From positions 2,418,001 to 2,482,000 of the forward strand of contig JAETXT010000004.1 of NCBI GenBank assembly GCA_019188255.1: a stretch of 64,000 bases of DNA, written 5' to 3'. This document shows, in pieces, positions 34,542-46,408 of this stretch. The translations under genes were made by a program, and so were the position numbers. The notes beneath the pieces are model-generated. The model made no database searches, was not told where the DNA came from, and saw only the letters and a list, made by a program, of their open reading frames with translations. How positions within the stretch are numbered: the stretch's first letter is position 1; the number at the start of each line of letters is the position of its first letter. The stretch is from Verticillium longisporum. Taxonomy: Eukaryota > Ascomycota > Sordariomycetes > Glomerellales > Plectosphaerellaceae.

Positions 34542-37040
34542 GTCAGTTCTTAATAGCAGCTTTCGAAACGTTTCAGCCAAATTCTTGTTACCTCGGCAAT
34601 GCAGTCAGGTTTCGAGCGCCCTATCTCATCTGCTTGGCTGAAGTCACACGCGTCGATCTAGGCAACTGAAGCCGCCCATTTACTCACCTTAGATCCGAGC
34701 CTCCATCAAAAAGGCATCATGTAGCCGGTTTATTGGCTTTCGAGTAATTTTCGTCACGAACATAGTTCTTAATTAGGTAGGAACATGAGTTTTAGTCGAT
34801 GTGCACTATTTTGCAAACCGGTCTCGTCTTTGGTTACGGTTAGCTGTGCAGCCAATGCTGAACAGAAATTCCTCAAACTTCCTGTACTTGTGATGACTGT
34901 GAGGCTTGCTTCCGATAGACTCCTGCTGCGTCTGCAAAACCACATGGGTTACAGTCTTTTTTTACTACAACAAGTCGGTAGCCTCCTCATGTCACTGCGG
35001 TTGGTCGCCAGGTTCAGAGTCATTACTGCCCCGAAACAGTGTTTGATCGCCCTATCATCAACTTGTCTTCTTCGTGTTCGAGCTATCTTGATGACACTTT
35101 CGAGCCGTCCTTCACTCCTGGACGTGTCGTGGTCGATTCCATTGAACTATATGTAAGGGGGCTGGTTAGAGGCTGAGAACTACGAGAACGTGTATATGAA
35201 GGACTGCGGAGGGCCCTCCTAGCTGCGGAGGGCCAGAATTCGGATGTATTACAACCCTATACCTATTATCTATTGCCTGCGGACCACGTATGGAAGACCT
35301 CTTCACTCTGCCCCAACCCACGCACTGACATGTAATTTCGCTGCTTCAACCTGATAGAAAATCATGGGATCATTCTGGGGTACTCCTTAGGTTGGTTTGC
35401 CGAAGTCCACTATAAATATGGCAGTAATCAACCTGCTGCTTCTTGCGGCATATCCGACCTTTCAGTCGGAAACTACAACATCGGCTCCCTCCAGCACCTG
35501 TAGCAGTATCCACCCCCGGTATCAATAATGAAAAAAGCCAACTGGCCTACCAATGCCACCCCATGAGACGGAGAATTCTGTTACTTCAGAATTCGTGATA
35601 GGCGAATGCTGCCAGCGCCGAAGCTTTCAATGGCTCAGAGGCTAAACAGGTAGCTCCCGTCCGGCATTGGGCCAGTCGGTTCACAGAAATACCCGGCTTT
35701 AAAATTGCAACAAGCCCATCTCGTAAGAGGCGCACCATTGGCTGCAAGATCACGCCACCCGATTGACAAAATCCAACTGCGATTGACCGATGAATGTAGT
35801 ATGAACAAGATCAGCTTGTGGTGGTGTCATTGTCTCCCCTTACGACAGCCCCTTTTTCACTTGGTGTCATTTTTCAGGAGGCCAAGAGGTGCACACGACG
35901 CTCGATTGACCTATTACCTCAATTCTACTCGGGGGCGGAATGGACGTACAGCACAAGACTAACCCAGACTGCACGAAGCGGCTTCAAGGCTTCAAGGGCT
36001 CACAACCTACCTAGGTACCTCGGACTGGTCAGTCCATGCAAGCGGACGATCGGCAGGAATCGCGCGCCCACATGGAAGGGCCGAACTAGGTGCATGAAAA
36101 CATAACCGCTCAAGCACAACAGGTAAAGGGCAGCAAGCCCCCCATGCAAGGCCGTTGAGGCTCCAACGGCACGACCCAGAACGCGTAGAGGCGTCGCTCG
36201 GAGCTCGGGCATTTGCAGTGGATAAACAGGGCGATGCAGTCATCGTCACTACAACGATGCCAAGGGAGGGGCCCTGGTTCAAGGATGAGGTGCATTGGCG
36301 TGCCGGTCTGGCTGGGCTTCCATCCCCCCTCGTTCGGCCCTTTCCAGGATCTGGCCCGCCTCCGCATTTTACTCCGCCGTCTCGACCATGAGTTCCGCCC
36401 TTGGCCGCCTTAGACTCCGCATTCTGGCTGCCCACGGGTGCCTCTGACGATGGGGAGGTCTGGCAGATCTTTCGCCCCCTCCCCGCGCCCGCCGGCCATG
36501 ACAGCGGCCCTGAACTTCCTAATCTGGGGAAGCTCTCCTTGCCCCCCCCTTCCGCCGCTCGCTGAAATACCGGCCGTATCTCGCTTCTACTACGGGGCTG
36601 GGCGTTTTCATATGAGCTTGGGGGTGCAAGTGAAAGCCACCCGCGAGGCTTGAAAGGCCCCGGAGACGTCCCCCATGGGAGGTGAGAGGGGAAGGCGGGG
36701 AGGGGAAAGGGGATCCAGGATGGGGATGGCTGGCATCGTGCTGCTCGTGCATGACGTCGTGGTTGCTACCTTGGCCTGGTTCGCCGTGCCCTCTACTAGG
36801 CCGGACCTTTTGCCCAGGTACCACACTGGCGATGGGTTGCAGACGTTCGGCGCGTTGCATCGCGCTGCATCGTGGGATCCTCCTCTACCCTGACCTTGTC
36901 CTACCTTGCCTCACTAGCTAGCCAAGCCCCCGGCTCGGCCGCTCTCATCCTGAATCTCTTGCAGATCCCTCTGCATTGGTAGGCAGGCAAGGCACACATT
37001 GATCGGAATGCGGTGCCCAGACAGCTGGGTCGGGGCGAGA
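34542..37040. other. Intergenic, about 2.5 kb, no supported gene
   Basis: AT-richer to about 35.7 kb, then GC-rich. Overlapping open frames on both strands at 36.0-36.9 kb have no domain-like content. A TACCTAGGTA palindrome lies near 36008. Nothing else seen. Confidence 0.5.
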
Positions 37041-37047
37041 GGGTGCT

Positions 37048-37056
37048 GTATAAATT
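37048..37056 (+). promoter_or_regulatory. TATA box of the alpha-glucosidase
   Basis: GTATAAATT, about 60 bp upstream of the ATG at 37113. Its position suits a core promoter with a short 5' UTR. I found no clear CGG-N8-CGG site for an AmyR-type regulator in the near upstream DNA. Confidence 0.5.
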
Positions 37057-37112
37057 GAAGTGGCTTCCCCGCGATCTCAACTCATGCTGCAACCCCCACC
37101 AGTCACTTCAAG

Positions 37113-39912
37113 ATGCATTACTGGAAGACCCTGCTCGTTCCCGGTGTGGCCGCGGCGGCCGTGCTCAAGAGGGACTCCCCAGACTACGACAAGCTTGCCG
37201 ATTGTCCCGGCTATGCTGCCTCGAACGTCAAGACGACCGGCAACGGTCTGACTGCCGAGCTGAAGCTCGCTGGCCCGGCCTGTAACACGTACGGCACCGA
37301 CCTCGAGGAGCTTACTCTGTCGGTCACCTACGAGAGCGGTTCGTTTGATCCTGCTATTTCACTTCACATGACTATGGCTGACTTCGTGACCAGAGTCCCG
37401 TATCCACGTCAAGATCCAGGACCCTGCGGACCAGGTTTACCAGGTCCCCGAGTCTGTCTTCCCCCGGCCGGACGAAGGCTCCTTCTCCGGTGACGCCAAG
37501 ATCAAGTTTGACTACACCGAGGAGCCCTTCGCCTTCACCATCAAGAGGGCCGATACGGATGAGGTTCTCTTCGACACCTCTGCCGCCTCGATCGTCTTCG
37601 AGTCGCAGTACCTCCGCCTGAGGACCAGCCTGCCCGAGGACCCTTACCTCTACGGCCTCGGCGAGCACACCGACCCATTCCGCCTCAACACGACCAACTA
37701 CATCCGCACGCTGTGGAACCGTGACAGCTATGGTGTTCCGTACGGCAGCAACCTGTACGCCAGCCACGCTTTCAACACCGAGCAGCCCGAGCCGGGCACC
37801 CACGTCGTCATCCTGCTCAACTCGAACGGGAAGGACGTCAAGGTCAACAAGGATGACGCCGGTCAGTACCTCGAGTACAACACGCTCGGTGGCGTGCTCG
37901 ACTTCTGGTTCCTCTCCGGGCCCTCGCCCGTCGACGTCGTCAAGCAGTACTCGGACATTGTCGGTCTGCCCTCGCTCCAGCCCTACTGGGGTCTCGGCTT
38001 CCACCAGTGCCGCTACGGCTACCGTGACGCCTTTGACGTCGCCGAGGTCGTCTACAACTACAGCCAGGCCGGCATCCCCCTCGAGACCATGTGGACCGAC
38101 ATTGACTACATGGACGCCCGCAAGGTCTTCACCCTCGACCCCCGCCGCTACCCCATCGAGAAGGTCCGCCAGATCGTCGACTACCTCCACGAACACGACC
38201 AGCACTACATTGTCATGGTCGACCCGGCCGTCGCCTACGAGGAGTCGGACATTGTCAACCGCGGCCGCCAGGACGACATTTGGCTGCAGCACCCCAACGG
38301 CTCTGAGTACCTCGGCGTCGTCTGGCCCGGCGTCACCATCTTCCCCGATTGGTTTGCGGAGAACATGACCAACTAGTGGAACAACGAGTTTGACTCCTTT
38401 ATGGACAAGGACACGGGTGTCGACATTGACGGTCTGAGGATCGACATGAAGGAGCCCGCCAACTTGTGCAACGGTCCCTGCGAGGACCCCTTTGGTGACG
38501 CCGTCGGCTACCCGCCCGAGCCCCCCGCCGTCCGCGAGAACCCCCGCGCCCTGCCCGGCTTCGGCTGTGAGTTCCAGCTCCCCGGTGCCTGCGACGGCAG
38601 CGCCGAGCGCCGCCAGATCGAGGCCCGCGCCGCCCGCCCCCGTGCCGCCGGCGCCGAGACGTCATCGCTCGACGTCCGCCAGACTGGCTCGGGCGACCGC
38701 AAGGGTCTCCCCGACCGCGACCTCCTGTACCCCAAGTACGCGATCCACAACGACGCGGCGGGGCCCGACGTGTCGTGGAACGCGGACCGCGGCGGCCTCT
38801 CGTTCAAGACGGTCAAGACGGACATTGCGCACCAGAACGGCCTCGTCATGTACGACACACACAACCTCTACGGCGCCATGATGGGCAAGGCGTCGCGCGA
38901 CGCCATGCTGGCGCGCCGCGAGGGCCTGCGGCCCTTCATCATCCCGCGCAGCACGTTCCCCGGCGACGGCAAGGCCGTGGGCCACTGGCTCGGCGACAAC
39001 CTCTCGCAGTGGGACCACTACCGATTCGCCATCTACACGACCATGACCTTCTCGGCGCTCTACCAGTTCCCCATGGCCGGCTCGGACGCGTGCGGCTTTG
39101 GCGGCGATGCCACCGAGCAGCTCTGCGCGCGCTGGGCCTCGCTCGGCGCCTTCTTCACCTTCTACCGCAACCACAACGGCATCGACTCCATCTCGCAGGA
39201 GTTCTACCGCTGGCCAGCCGTCGCCGAGTCGGCCCGCAAGGCCATCGACATGCGCTACCGCCTGCTCGACTACATCTACACGGCCATCTACAAGGCCACC
39301 GTCGACGGCAGCCCGACGCTGAACCCCATGTACTTTGTCTACCCCGAGGACCGCGCCACCTGGGCCCTACAGCACCAGTTCTTCTACGGCGACGCCGTCC
39401 TCGTCGCCCCCGTCACCGAGCAGGACGCCACGAGCGTCGACGTCTACCTGCCCAAGGACACCTTTTACGACTGGTACACCCACCGTCCCATCCGCGGCAA
39501 GGGCGCCCTGCACACCTTTGAGGACCAGGACGTCACCGACATTCCGCTGCTCATCCGCTCCGGCAAGATCCTGCCGCTGCGCGTCGCCTCGGCCAACACG
39601 ACGACGGCGCTGCGCCAGAACGACTTTGAGCTGCTCGTCACCCTCGATGTCGACGGCAAGGCTAGCGGCGAGCTGTACCTCGACGACGGCGTTTCGCTCG
39701 TCCAGCAGGGCCACACCCTCATTGACTTTACCTTCGAGAACGGCGTCCTCACCCTCGACGGCACCTTCGGCTACGAGGTCGACGTCAAGATTGTCAAGGT
39801 CAAGGTCCTCGGCGCCTCGTGCCGCACCGGTGCTGGCAACGAGGGCCGCGGCAGCAAGACTGTCAAGGTTGACCTGTCGCTGAACAAGGCGGGCTCCGTC
39901 AAGGTGTGGTGA
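37113..39912 (+). CDS. Secreted GH31 alpha-glucosidase with internal stop and altered catalytic motif
   Basis: Family GH31 enzyme that releases glucose from maltose-type sugars outside the cell. Exons 37113-37338 and 37394-39912; the intron is 55 nt, with a GTTCGT donor, branch CTGAC and acceptor CCAG. The model spans 914 codons, a normal length. A signal peptide ([17 protein letters not shown]) and Lys-Arg site open the protein. Family marks include [46 protein letters not shown] (acid/base Asp) and SDACGFGGD. Codon 403 (38374-38376) is TAG, where Tyr or another aromatic residue is usual before WNNEF, and both flanks stay in frame. The nucleophile motif reads GLRIDMKEP; the family pattern is G-x-W-x-D-M-N-E, so Trp became Arg and Asn became Lys while the nucleophile Asp426 remains. 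Likely an inactive gene. Confidence 0.93.
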
Positions 39913-40633
39913 ACATGACTAGTTGCGAGCCTTGGTCGTCTTGATAAGACCAAAGCTCGGCCATGAGTTTATGAGATGCACCCAGATTTCGATTCTGATG
40001 TGAGGTTGGGTTGAACGATTTGCTGTGGAATAAAAAGCCTCAAGAATTGAAGACCATTCCATAAAACAAAGTCTCATGACGTTTCGTGCCTTGATACTTC
40101 TGCCGTAATAATAGGCTTGCTTAGCATGTCGTTGTGTGCTTCGCCCCTGGAGAACTCTAATAGCCAGCCGTGCGCCAAAGATAAACGCATCAAGTCTAAC
40201 CTGTCTGCTCCCAAGTCAAACGTCTAGAGTGCTGCCCATTTCCGGTTATTCTTACTTAGCCACACTTGAATTCTCAAACCTGACCCGCTTGTAATTCACC
40301 CTTGGCGTTCATGGACAGACCACTACTGATATTGAAGAGCGACGCCTCTTTCGCTCCTGCAATTCGACCGACGCGCCCATGGCATTGGTACTTCATGCCT
40401 CGTCGCATTTCGTATGATCTTGCGGGATGACCTTGACGAGCGGCATTGCGTAATTCTCACCAGGAAACATGATACTGCCGCCAGCAGTACCCTTCTCAAT
40501 TCTCCTCATTGCTTGATATCTGGCTCTATCCCTGCTGTCACAGTTTGTCATGTACAAAAGAGGTAGCGTCAAAAGGCCTCTTGTTCACTTGAAAGTCTGC
40601 CGATTTCAGGTGCTCTGACCAGGAGAGGACGAT
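39913..40633. other. Convergent intergenic spacer
   Basis: About 720 bp between the ends of the alpha-glucosidase and the next minus-strand gene. An imperfect inverted repeat (TTGGTCGTCTTGA / TAAGACCAAAG) at about 39932-39956 could form a 3' hairpin. No gene seen. Confidence 0.45.
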
Positions 40634-41974
40634 TCAGTAGGCCTCACAACGAACGACAGTCAAATCGGCGAGGAGCGCGCTCTCAGGCTTCAGCTGTGCG
40701 ACTGCGCTTTGTATGCCGAAGGGCTCAATAATCAGTCGTGGAGGCAACTGCACTGTCTGAATGCGGATGCTTCCCGGAAGAACTTGCACATCGTGCGAGT
40801 AAGGAATGATGCGGACCTTCGGATCCATGGGGGAAGAAAGGAGGATCTCCCAGGGCCTGTACATTGGAAGCTGCAGGCCTTCTTCGTACGGGTTGTCTAA
40901 TGAAGGTACCGGAAAAGCCCACTGGTCGAGATCTGCTAGATACGAGGAATGGAAGGGATGGGTATCTGGTTCGTCCTCACAGTCCTCGTGATCGGGAGTA
41001 TCCGATGTCTGCGTCATATCTAGCGATAGTTGTTCTTCGAAGGTCTCTTCAAGGCCACTATCTACCGAAAATGCGGCCTTGTGTTGCTCTTTAGAACCAT
41101 TAGTTGATTCGTCATGTTCGTGAAGTCTTGCATTGGGGGAATCCAAAGTTGACATGTCTGCCTGAGGACTACCGTCGTTCTGGTCGATGTTCATGCTTCC
41201 GGATACGCTGGGAGCTTCTGGGCAGATATATCTAGCAACAACTTTGAGTTGCATTGTTTCTTGACGCCCTTGCTCTTCCCAACCTCTTCAATAATTTTCC
41301 ACAGAAGAATAGGATAACGTTTTTGTGTCGGCCAGGTGTCTCGGACAAGCGTGACGAGATTTGCTGGGTGCTCGAGAAAATCGCCGCTTATGCGATCGCT
41401 ATAATCCATTGATATTCCAAGGCGCCAAGATTTCTTTCGGTAACGTTCGTTTAAAGAGGGAAGGGGTCCTCAGGATCTGGGGGAGCGTCAGTGACTGCAC
41501 CGAAACGTGTGGTGAGGCGGGGTGTCCTACGTTGCGTCTCCCAGTGCTCTTTGCACGCCCGGAACACGACGTAACCAAGGCACGGCCGCAACTTCGTCTT
41601 CTTCCCCATAGCCAAGGGGGACTGCCGGCAAAGGATGGGCATGGACGCCTCGTGGAAGTCGTTCGGTTGCGGAAGGTCTTCGTGGAGAGCAATGCGCCAG
41701 TACAGCTCAACGTGAGATGGAAACCTCATGACGGCGTGGGAGGGTTCATCCGACCATGGGATAAACTGATTTTAATGGGAGAATCCGGAGGGAACGTTTC
41801 CTGGCGGGATACTTCTTGCCTTGAGGTCGTGACAGATGACACGGGCGCGTGTGTGTAGGCGCAGTACAGAAAATCCAACACAAGGGGCAAATCGGCTGAG
41901 AAGAAGTGCCACAGGTTTATGAATGCGGAAAATTCTCCCAAGCCAAGCCTTACAGTGCCCAGCCAAAACACCAT
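40634..41974 (-). CDS. Hypothetical multi-exon protein, last junction unresolved
   Basis: I do not recognise the family. A plausible model starts at 41974 (MVFWLGTVRLGLGEF). Exon 1 is 41974-41813. Exon 2 is 41765-41531, with PWSDEPSHAVMRFPSHVELYW. Exon 3 starts at 41468, with LPSLNERYRKKSWRLGISMD followed by FLEHPANLVTLVRDTWP. Introns are 47 and 62 nt (donors GTATCC, GTAGGA). A further junction between about 41250 and 41160 must link exon 3 to the terminal acidic segment. That segment contains WAFPVPSLDNPYEEGLQ and ends DLTVVRCEAY at 40634, but several splice choices fit. No signal peptide or membrane segment is clear. Phases and conserved-looking composition support a real gene of about 430 residues. 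Confidence 0.5.
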
Positions 41975-42426
41975 GTCCCTGAGGAAGGAGTCATGAGAGG
42001 AGACGTGGCAAGAGGAAAATGCACGCCTTCCCAGCCCAAGGCAGGAGCCGCGGACGTGAAGTCTAAGTGTACTGTTCTTTCCCTTGGCCTACCTCTAGAG
42101 TCACATGACTGGATTCTATCCAAACTTGACTCACAAAAGTACTCTTTGTTAAGCCTCTCTGCGCAGTCTATATGTCAACACAGGCTCTGCTGTCATCATT
42201 CTCGCAGGCCCAAGTTTCGTGGCTTCACAAGAAGGGCTGCCACGATGTCACTTCTTCCGACAAGCAAAGTGAATAGATTAAGGTATGTCCTCTCCCTCCT
42301 TTCCAAATTCTGCCACAGGTTCATCATGTGGTGGTACTGTCTCCAAATCATGTCCTTCCAATGTCAACCCTAACCCTTGCCCCTATTCAAGCCCCCACAA
42401 AAGCCTGCTCAATCACCCGAATCCCC
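41975..42426. other. Intergenic spacer
   Basis: About 450 bp between the start of the unknown gene and the 3' end of the ceramidase. No gene seen. Confidence 0.45.
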
Positions 42427-44778
42427 TCAAACCAGACTGAAGCTCCCAGTGACGCCCTCAAAGGCACGAATACTGCCCAAGAGACTCTTCGAGTTACCAT
42501 AGTACCGAATCCGATATGTCCCCGCCGCAGCCGCCGAACCGCCCTCTGCCGTCTCCCACCGAATCGTCACCTCGCTATGTCCCAGCAGCCAGTCGGTCCG
42601 CGCCCACTCGTACACGAGAAACCAGTCGGCATCGTCCCGCACCTTGCTCCACGTACCGTCTGCCGCGCGTCTCTCGACAGCGGCGTACGTGCCCTCGAGA
42701 CGGAGGTTGTTCCGTGGGTTCGCGCCCTGGAACTTGACCACAACCTCCGACCCGCGGGTGTAGCTCGCCGAGGGCGCCGTGATGACGGCGCCAAAAGCCC
42801 GGCCCGCGGGCGCGCCGTCCGTGACAACGCCCGTATTGAAGTTGAGCGAGTTGGCGCGGTTGTCGGGCGGCGCTGGGCCTGCGGGCGGCAGCGTCGTGGC
42901 GCCGGGGGCGAGGTGCTGGAGGTTCGAGATGGTGAGGTTGATGTAGGCGTCGAGCGTGTAGCGGCCGTAGAAGGTTGAGGCGCCTTCGTAGCGCTGAACA
43001 TCGTACTCTTCGCGGGTTGTGACGTAGTGCTGCACCCGTTAGTCGGCGTCACATAAGGGGATATGATTTTGGTTAACAGGCAGGATCAGAAAAGGGTCCA
43101 ACTTACCGAGTACGTGTTTGCTGGACCGCCGAGCACAACGAGAGGGCTTCCGCCCGTGATGCTACCGGAAGCCGCCGCTACGGCCTCTCTCCATCGCCTG
43201 CCCGCCATGGTCGTCGTCTCAGCACTGCCGACAACGAGAACAAGCTGCCCTACACGCAGGGTCTGAATGTCGACAATGTTTGGGCTCCACGCGTACGGAG
43301 TGTCCACGCCACCGACGTCAAGCAAGATGGGCTTCGGCTCCTGGCATGCCTTCTGCTCAGCTGACGGCGCCCGCAGAATGCCACCCACGACTCGCCACAA
43401 GGGATTCTCTCCCGTCGAGTCGCCCTGCGTGAAGTCGAAGGCGCCAGGGCCGTCGGTCGTGCCGGCGGCGAAGGAGTACCCAAGAGAGGCCGGGCACGTC
43501 TGTACCTCCTGACCCGAAGGCAGGCGGAACTTGGAGAAGGTCATGTTATGGAAGAAGTGGAAGGACTTGACGGTCGGGCCCGTGATGGGTGTTGATCTGG
43601 AGCCGAGCGCATCCTGGTCAAGTTAGTCCTCTCGTCTTTGACATGGTACGAGCGCGATGGCAAGACAACTCACAAAAATGGCCTTGGCGCCAACATACTG
43701 CCTCCTCCCAATCTCGTAAGCGCTCGAAACACCGAGATCCAGCTTTCTGAACTCGGGGCCGCGCCCACGGCATGATTGCGAGAGGCCGTCGGCACAAGTG
43801 CTCGTCTCAAAGTCGCACTGCTGGCCCGATCCGTCATCGCACCAGGCACCGAGAACATTGGGCGTCGTATCGGCATGGTTCGCCTGGGCAAATCCAGCGA
43901 CGAATCCGCCACCAATCTCCTTTTCAAAAAGCCACGACGCGACGCCCTTGTTGTCGCCCGCCACTTTGGTGTTGTTCTGCAGCATGGACGTCGGGTGCAC
44001 GGCGAGCCAGTTGAGCACACCGAGGGCCTTGTTGTCCGAGGCGCGGCGGAAGCGCAGCAGCGTCATGGTCTTGTCAACATCTCCAGGGTAGCGCGCACGC
44101 TCGGCGGCCGGGTTCTGGAGGTAGGCCCAGGGGCTGCGGTTGATGGCGGCATTGGGGACCTCTCCTGTACCAAAGTCGAGGTAACCCTGGGAAAGGTCAG
44201 TCTTCCCGCATATCCGACCAGACGAGACAACTCACCTCTGCTAAGGACTCGTGTGCCCTCTTGATGGACAGAACAGCACCATCAACGATGGCCTGATAGC
44301 TCTGTCTGTCGAATCCCAAGTTTGTAATCTGGGGCAGCAAGTAGTTGAAAAAGGCTCCCGGTCCAGCGTGGCTGTGAGAGCCCGTCACGGCAATGTTGTT
44401 CTTGTTGTACACGGCGTAAGCAGGGCCCAGCGCCGCGACGCCCTCGAGAATGCCCCTTCTTACGGCCGTGTCTCCCGTCTGTGTGTCAAGAACAAGGTAG
44501 ACGAACCTGTCAGCGGGCTTGGAGGCGTCGCCAACAATGAAGGCACGGCTGAACAGTCGCTGGCGCAGGCCGGTGCCCTTTTGGTCGAGGTCAGCATAGC
44601 CGGCAAAGCCAATCTCGACGACGGGGCCCGTCATGTCGGCTTTGCCGACGCCGAGGAGGTACTTGGAGCCAGAAGCCTGGCGACGCTCATTGATGAAGTC
44701 ATCACCAAGCGTGGCCGCTGAGGCGAAGCTCAGGAAGAAACAAAGGAGGAGGGCATAAAGGGGCAGCCTTGACAGCAT
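42427..44778 (-). CDS. Neutral/alkaline non-lysosomal ceramidase
   Basis: Hydrolyses ceramide to sphingosine and a fatty acid; zinc amidase, secreted or membrane-associated. Four exons: 44778-44236, 44186-43674, 43613-43107, 43029-42427. Introns are 49, 60 and 77 nt with GTGAGT/GTGAGT/GTAAGT donors and CTGAC or CTAAC branch points, all in phase 0. The protein is 721 residues. The start MLSRLPLYALLLCFFLSFAS is a signal peptide, preferred over an ATG 12 codons upstream. Zinc-ligand region: GSHSHAGPG (His135, His137) and WLAVHPTSM (His245). The nucleophile loop, GDVSPN in characterised enzymes, reads ADTTPN (286-291), placing Thr where Ser is expected. The C-terminal immunoglobulin-like domain is complete, with RTDWLLGHSEVTIRWE and YRIRYYGNSK. 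The family call is firm; activity depends on the Thr. Confidence 0.96.
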
Positions 44779-46408
44779 GATGCTGTTGCTATGGCGAAGC
44801 TGCGAAACAAACATAACTTTTGATCAAAACCTTAGCAGTGCGGCGAGTCAAAAGCAGATGCTTAAACATCTGGAGAACCTGCAGGTCAAGAAAATCGTGC
44901 CCCTCACAACGACCCTTATATCCTCCTTTCAAGCCGCGGTGTCACAAGTCAGACTGTCAGGAACGCATCAAACGTGCTCCAATAGTCTCTTCTCCTCCCC
45001 ACCACCTACGTAGGGGCAAGAGAAGGAAGCTTCGCTTCGAGAAGGCAAGTCATGCCCCCCTCCCCCCTCCCTCAAGGTAGGTAGCAAACGCCGTAGCTCC
45101 CAGAGGCGCCGCTTCAACCACCCAGGAGATCTCGGCCGATACTTCCTGATCGACAGTAGCGGACCTGCGCAAGGGAAGTAAGACCACTCAGAGGAGAGCA
45201 AGGCGCATCAAAGCGCACAACGTCGACAAGGCTCCCGGGCCGAGTTAGGTCGCCATTCGACCCCCTCCAGTTCAGCTGCGCGCCCAAAGGCCGGGAGCTC
45301 GACGAACCGGAGACGCCAGCATCCATCTACCGTCAACCGAGCAGGAGGGGCGCGTCGAAGGAGGGGAGGGGGGAGCCGAAGTGCTACGAGCAACGAGGGA
45401 CGGATAAGGGTGTGCGTGCGAGTGTGACCTATACAGGAAAAAGATGCTCTCGGAGAAGAAAGGCCAGAGACCAGGCCGGGCTGTCAAGACGCCAAAAACG
45501 GTCGTTGACTCCGGCGATCCCACCTTCGAACACGACGTAACCTCTGGTTTTTTTGTTGAAGCCCCCCACCGAACGCCCACGCATCCAATGAAGCTGCCGC
45601 GCCGGCAGTGTGGCTGCTGGGCGGACATCACGCGCGACGTGCCCGCTCGAATGCGGGGGAGACCAGGGGGGAAGACCCAAGGATGGGCATAGGCATGAGA
45701 TAGGCCAGGATGGAAAGAGAAAGAGGGTGCATTCAGAAGGTCATCCAGCGGCGCGCTATTGGATCGTCTGCCGGGGAGCTGTAGATTAGAAGGCCTCCAT
45801 CGCAGATTCTATTCGATGCAGCGGTTGAGTTTCCAGGTTTTGCTAACAACCCTTACCCCCTCCTCTCCCCACCCCCCCCCTTACCTTTCTATTCACTCCA
45901 CCAAGTCCCATGTCCCGTAGTGCAGGCTGAGAGACTCAAAGTTGATGGCTAGCGCGATTGGAGCTGAATTGCTGTGCTGGATGTGGCTGCCGCAAAACGT
46001 CCCCCCCTGTCTGCTTTACGCGATGCAGCTACCTCTTTGGGAACCGGCATTGGGGAGGGGTTAGTTCCAGTGGTTATATTGAAGATAGGAGGATCTTGCA
46101 GGTCGTATGACGTGTGGATACTGCACGATGCCGGCATCTGATCCAGGTTGGGAAAGTCGTGTGCGCTGGCTGGCTCGCGTGCGTGTGCCCGTGTGGTTGA
46201 GGGAGTGAAGCATTCAGGCCTCAACGTCGAGGAACCCGTCAGGGCCAAAGCGGCGGCCGAATGTTGTCGAGATAAGACAGTGGCGCGCGCCCGTCACGCA
46301 CGCCAAGGTACGGCTATTGCGCCTAGCAGGCCCCCTATCGATGAAACATTGATTCAGTCAAGCGTGGATGGGCGTCCTTCTCATCAAACAGGAGAAGAAA
46401 TGCGCCCC
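44779..46408. other. Intergenic, no supported gene
   Basis: About 1.6 kb upstream of the ceramidase, ending at the transposable-element pair. C-rich runs near 45056 and 45869. Overlapping open frames on the minus strand at 45.0-45.7 kb have no domain-like content. Confidence 0.5.

Noticed and set aside
36007..36435. 142-codon minus-strand frame in GC-rich intergenic DNA
   Set aside because: Pro/Gly/Arg-rich chance frame with competing frames on the plus strand.
37372..38292. 306-codon open frame antisense to the alpha-glucosidase
   Set aside because: A mirror of third-position GC bias in a GC-rich gene. Val/Asp/Leu-rich with no domain, while the plus-strand GH31 reading is unequivocal.
38775..39521. 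248-codon frame overlapping the alpha-glucosidase in another plus frame
   Set aside because: Arg/His/Pro-rich shadow of the GH31 coding frame.
39932..39956. Hairpin as a bacterial-type terminator after the alpha-glucosidase
   Set aside because: The organism is a fungus, where such terminators do not apply; noted only as a 3' UTR hairpin.
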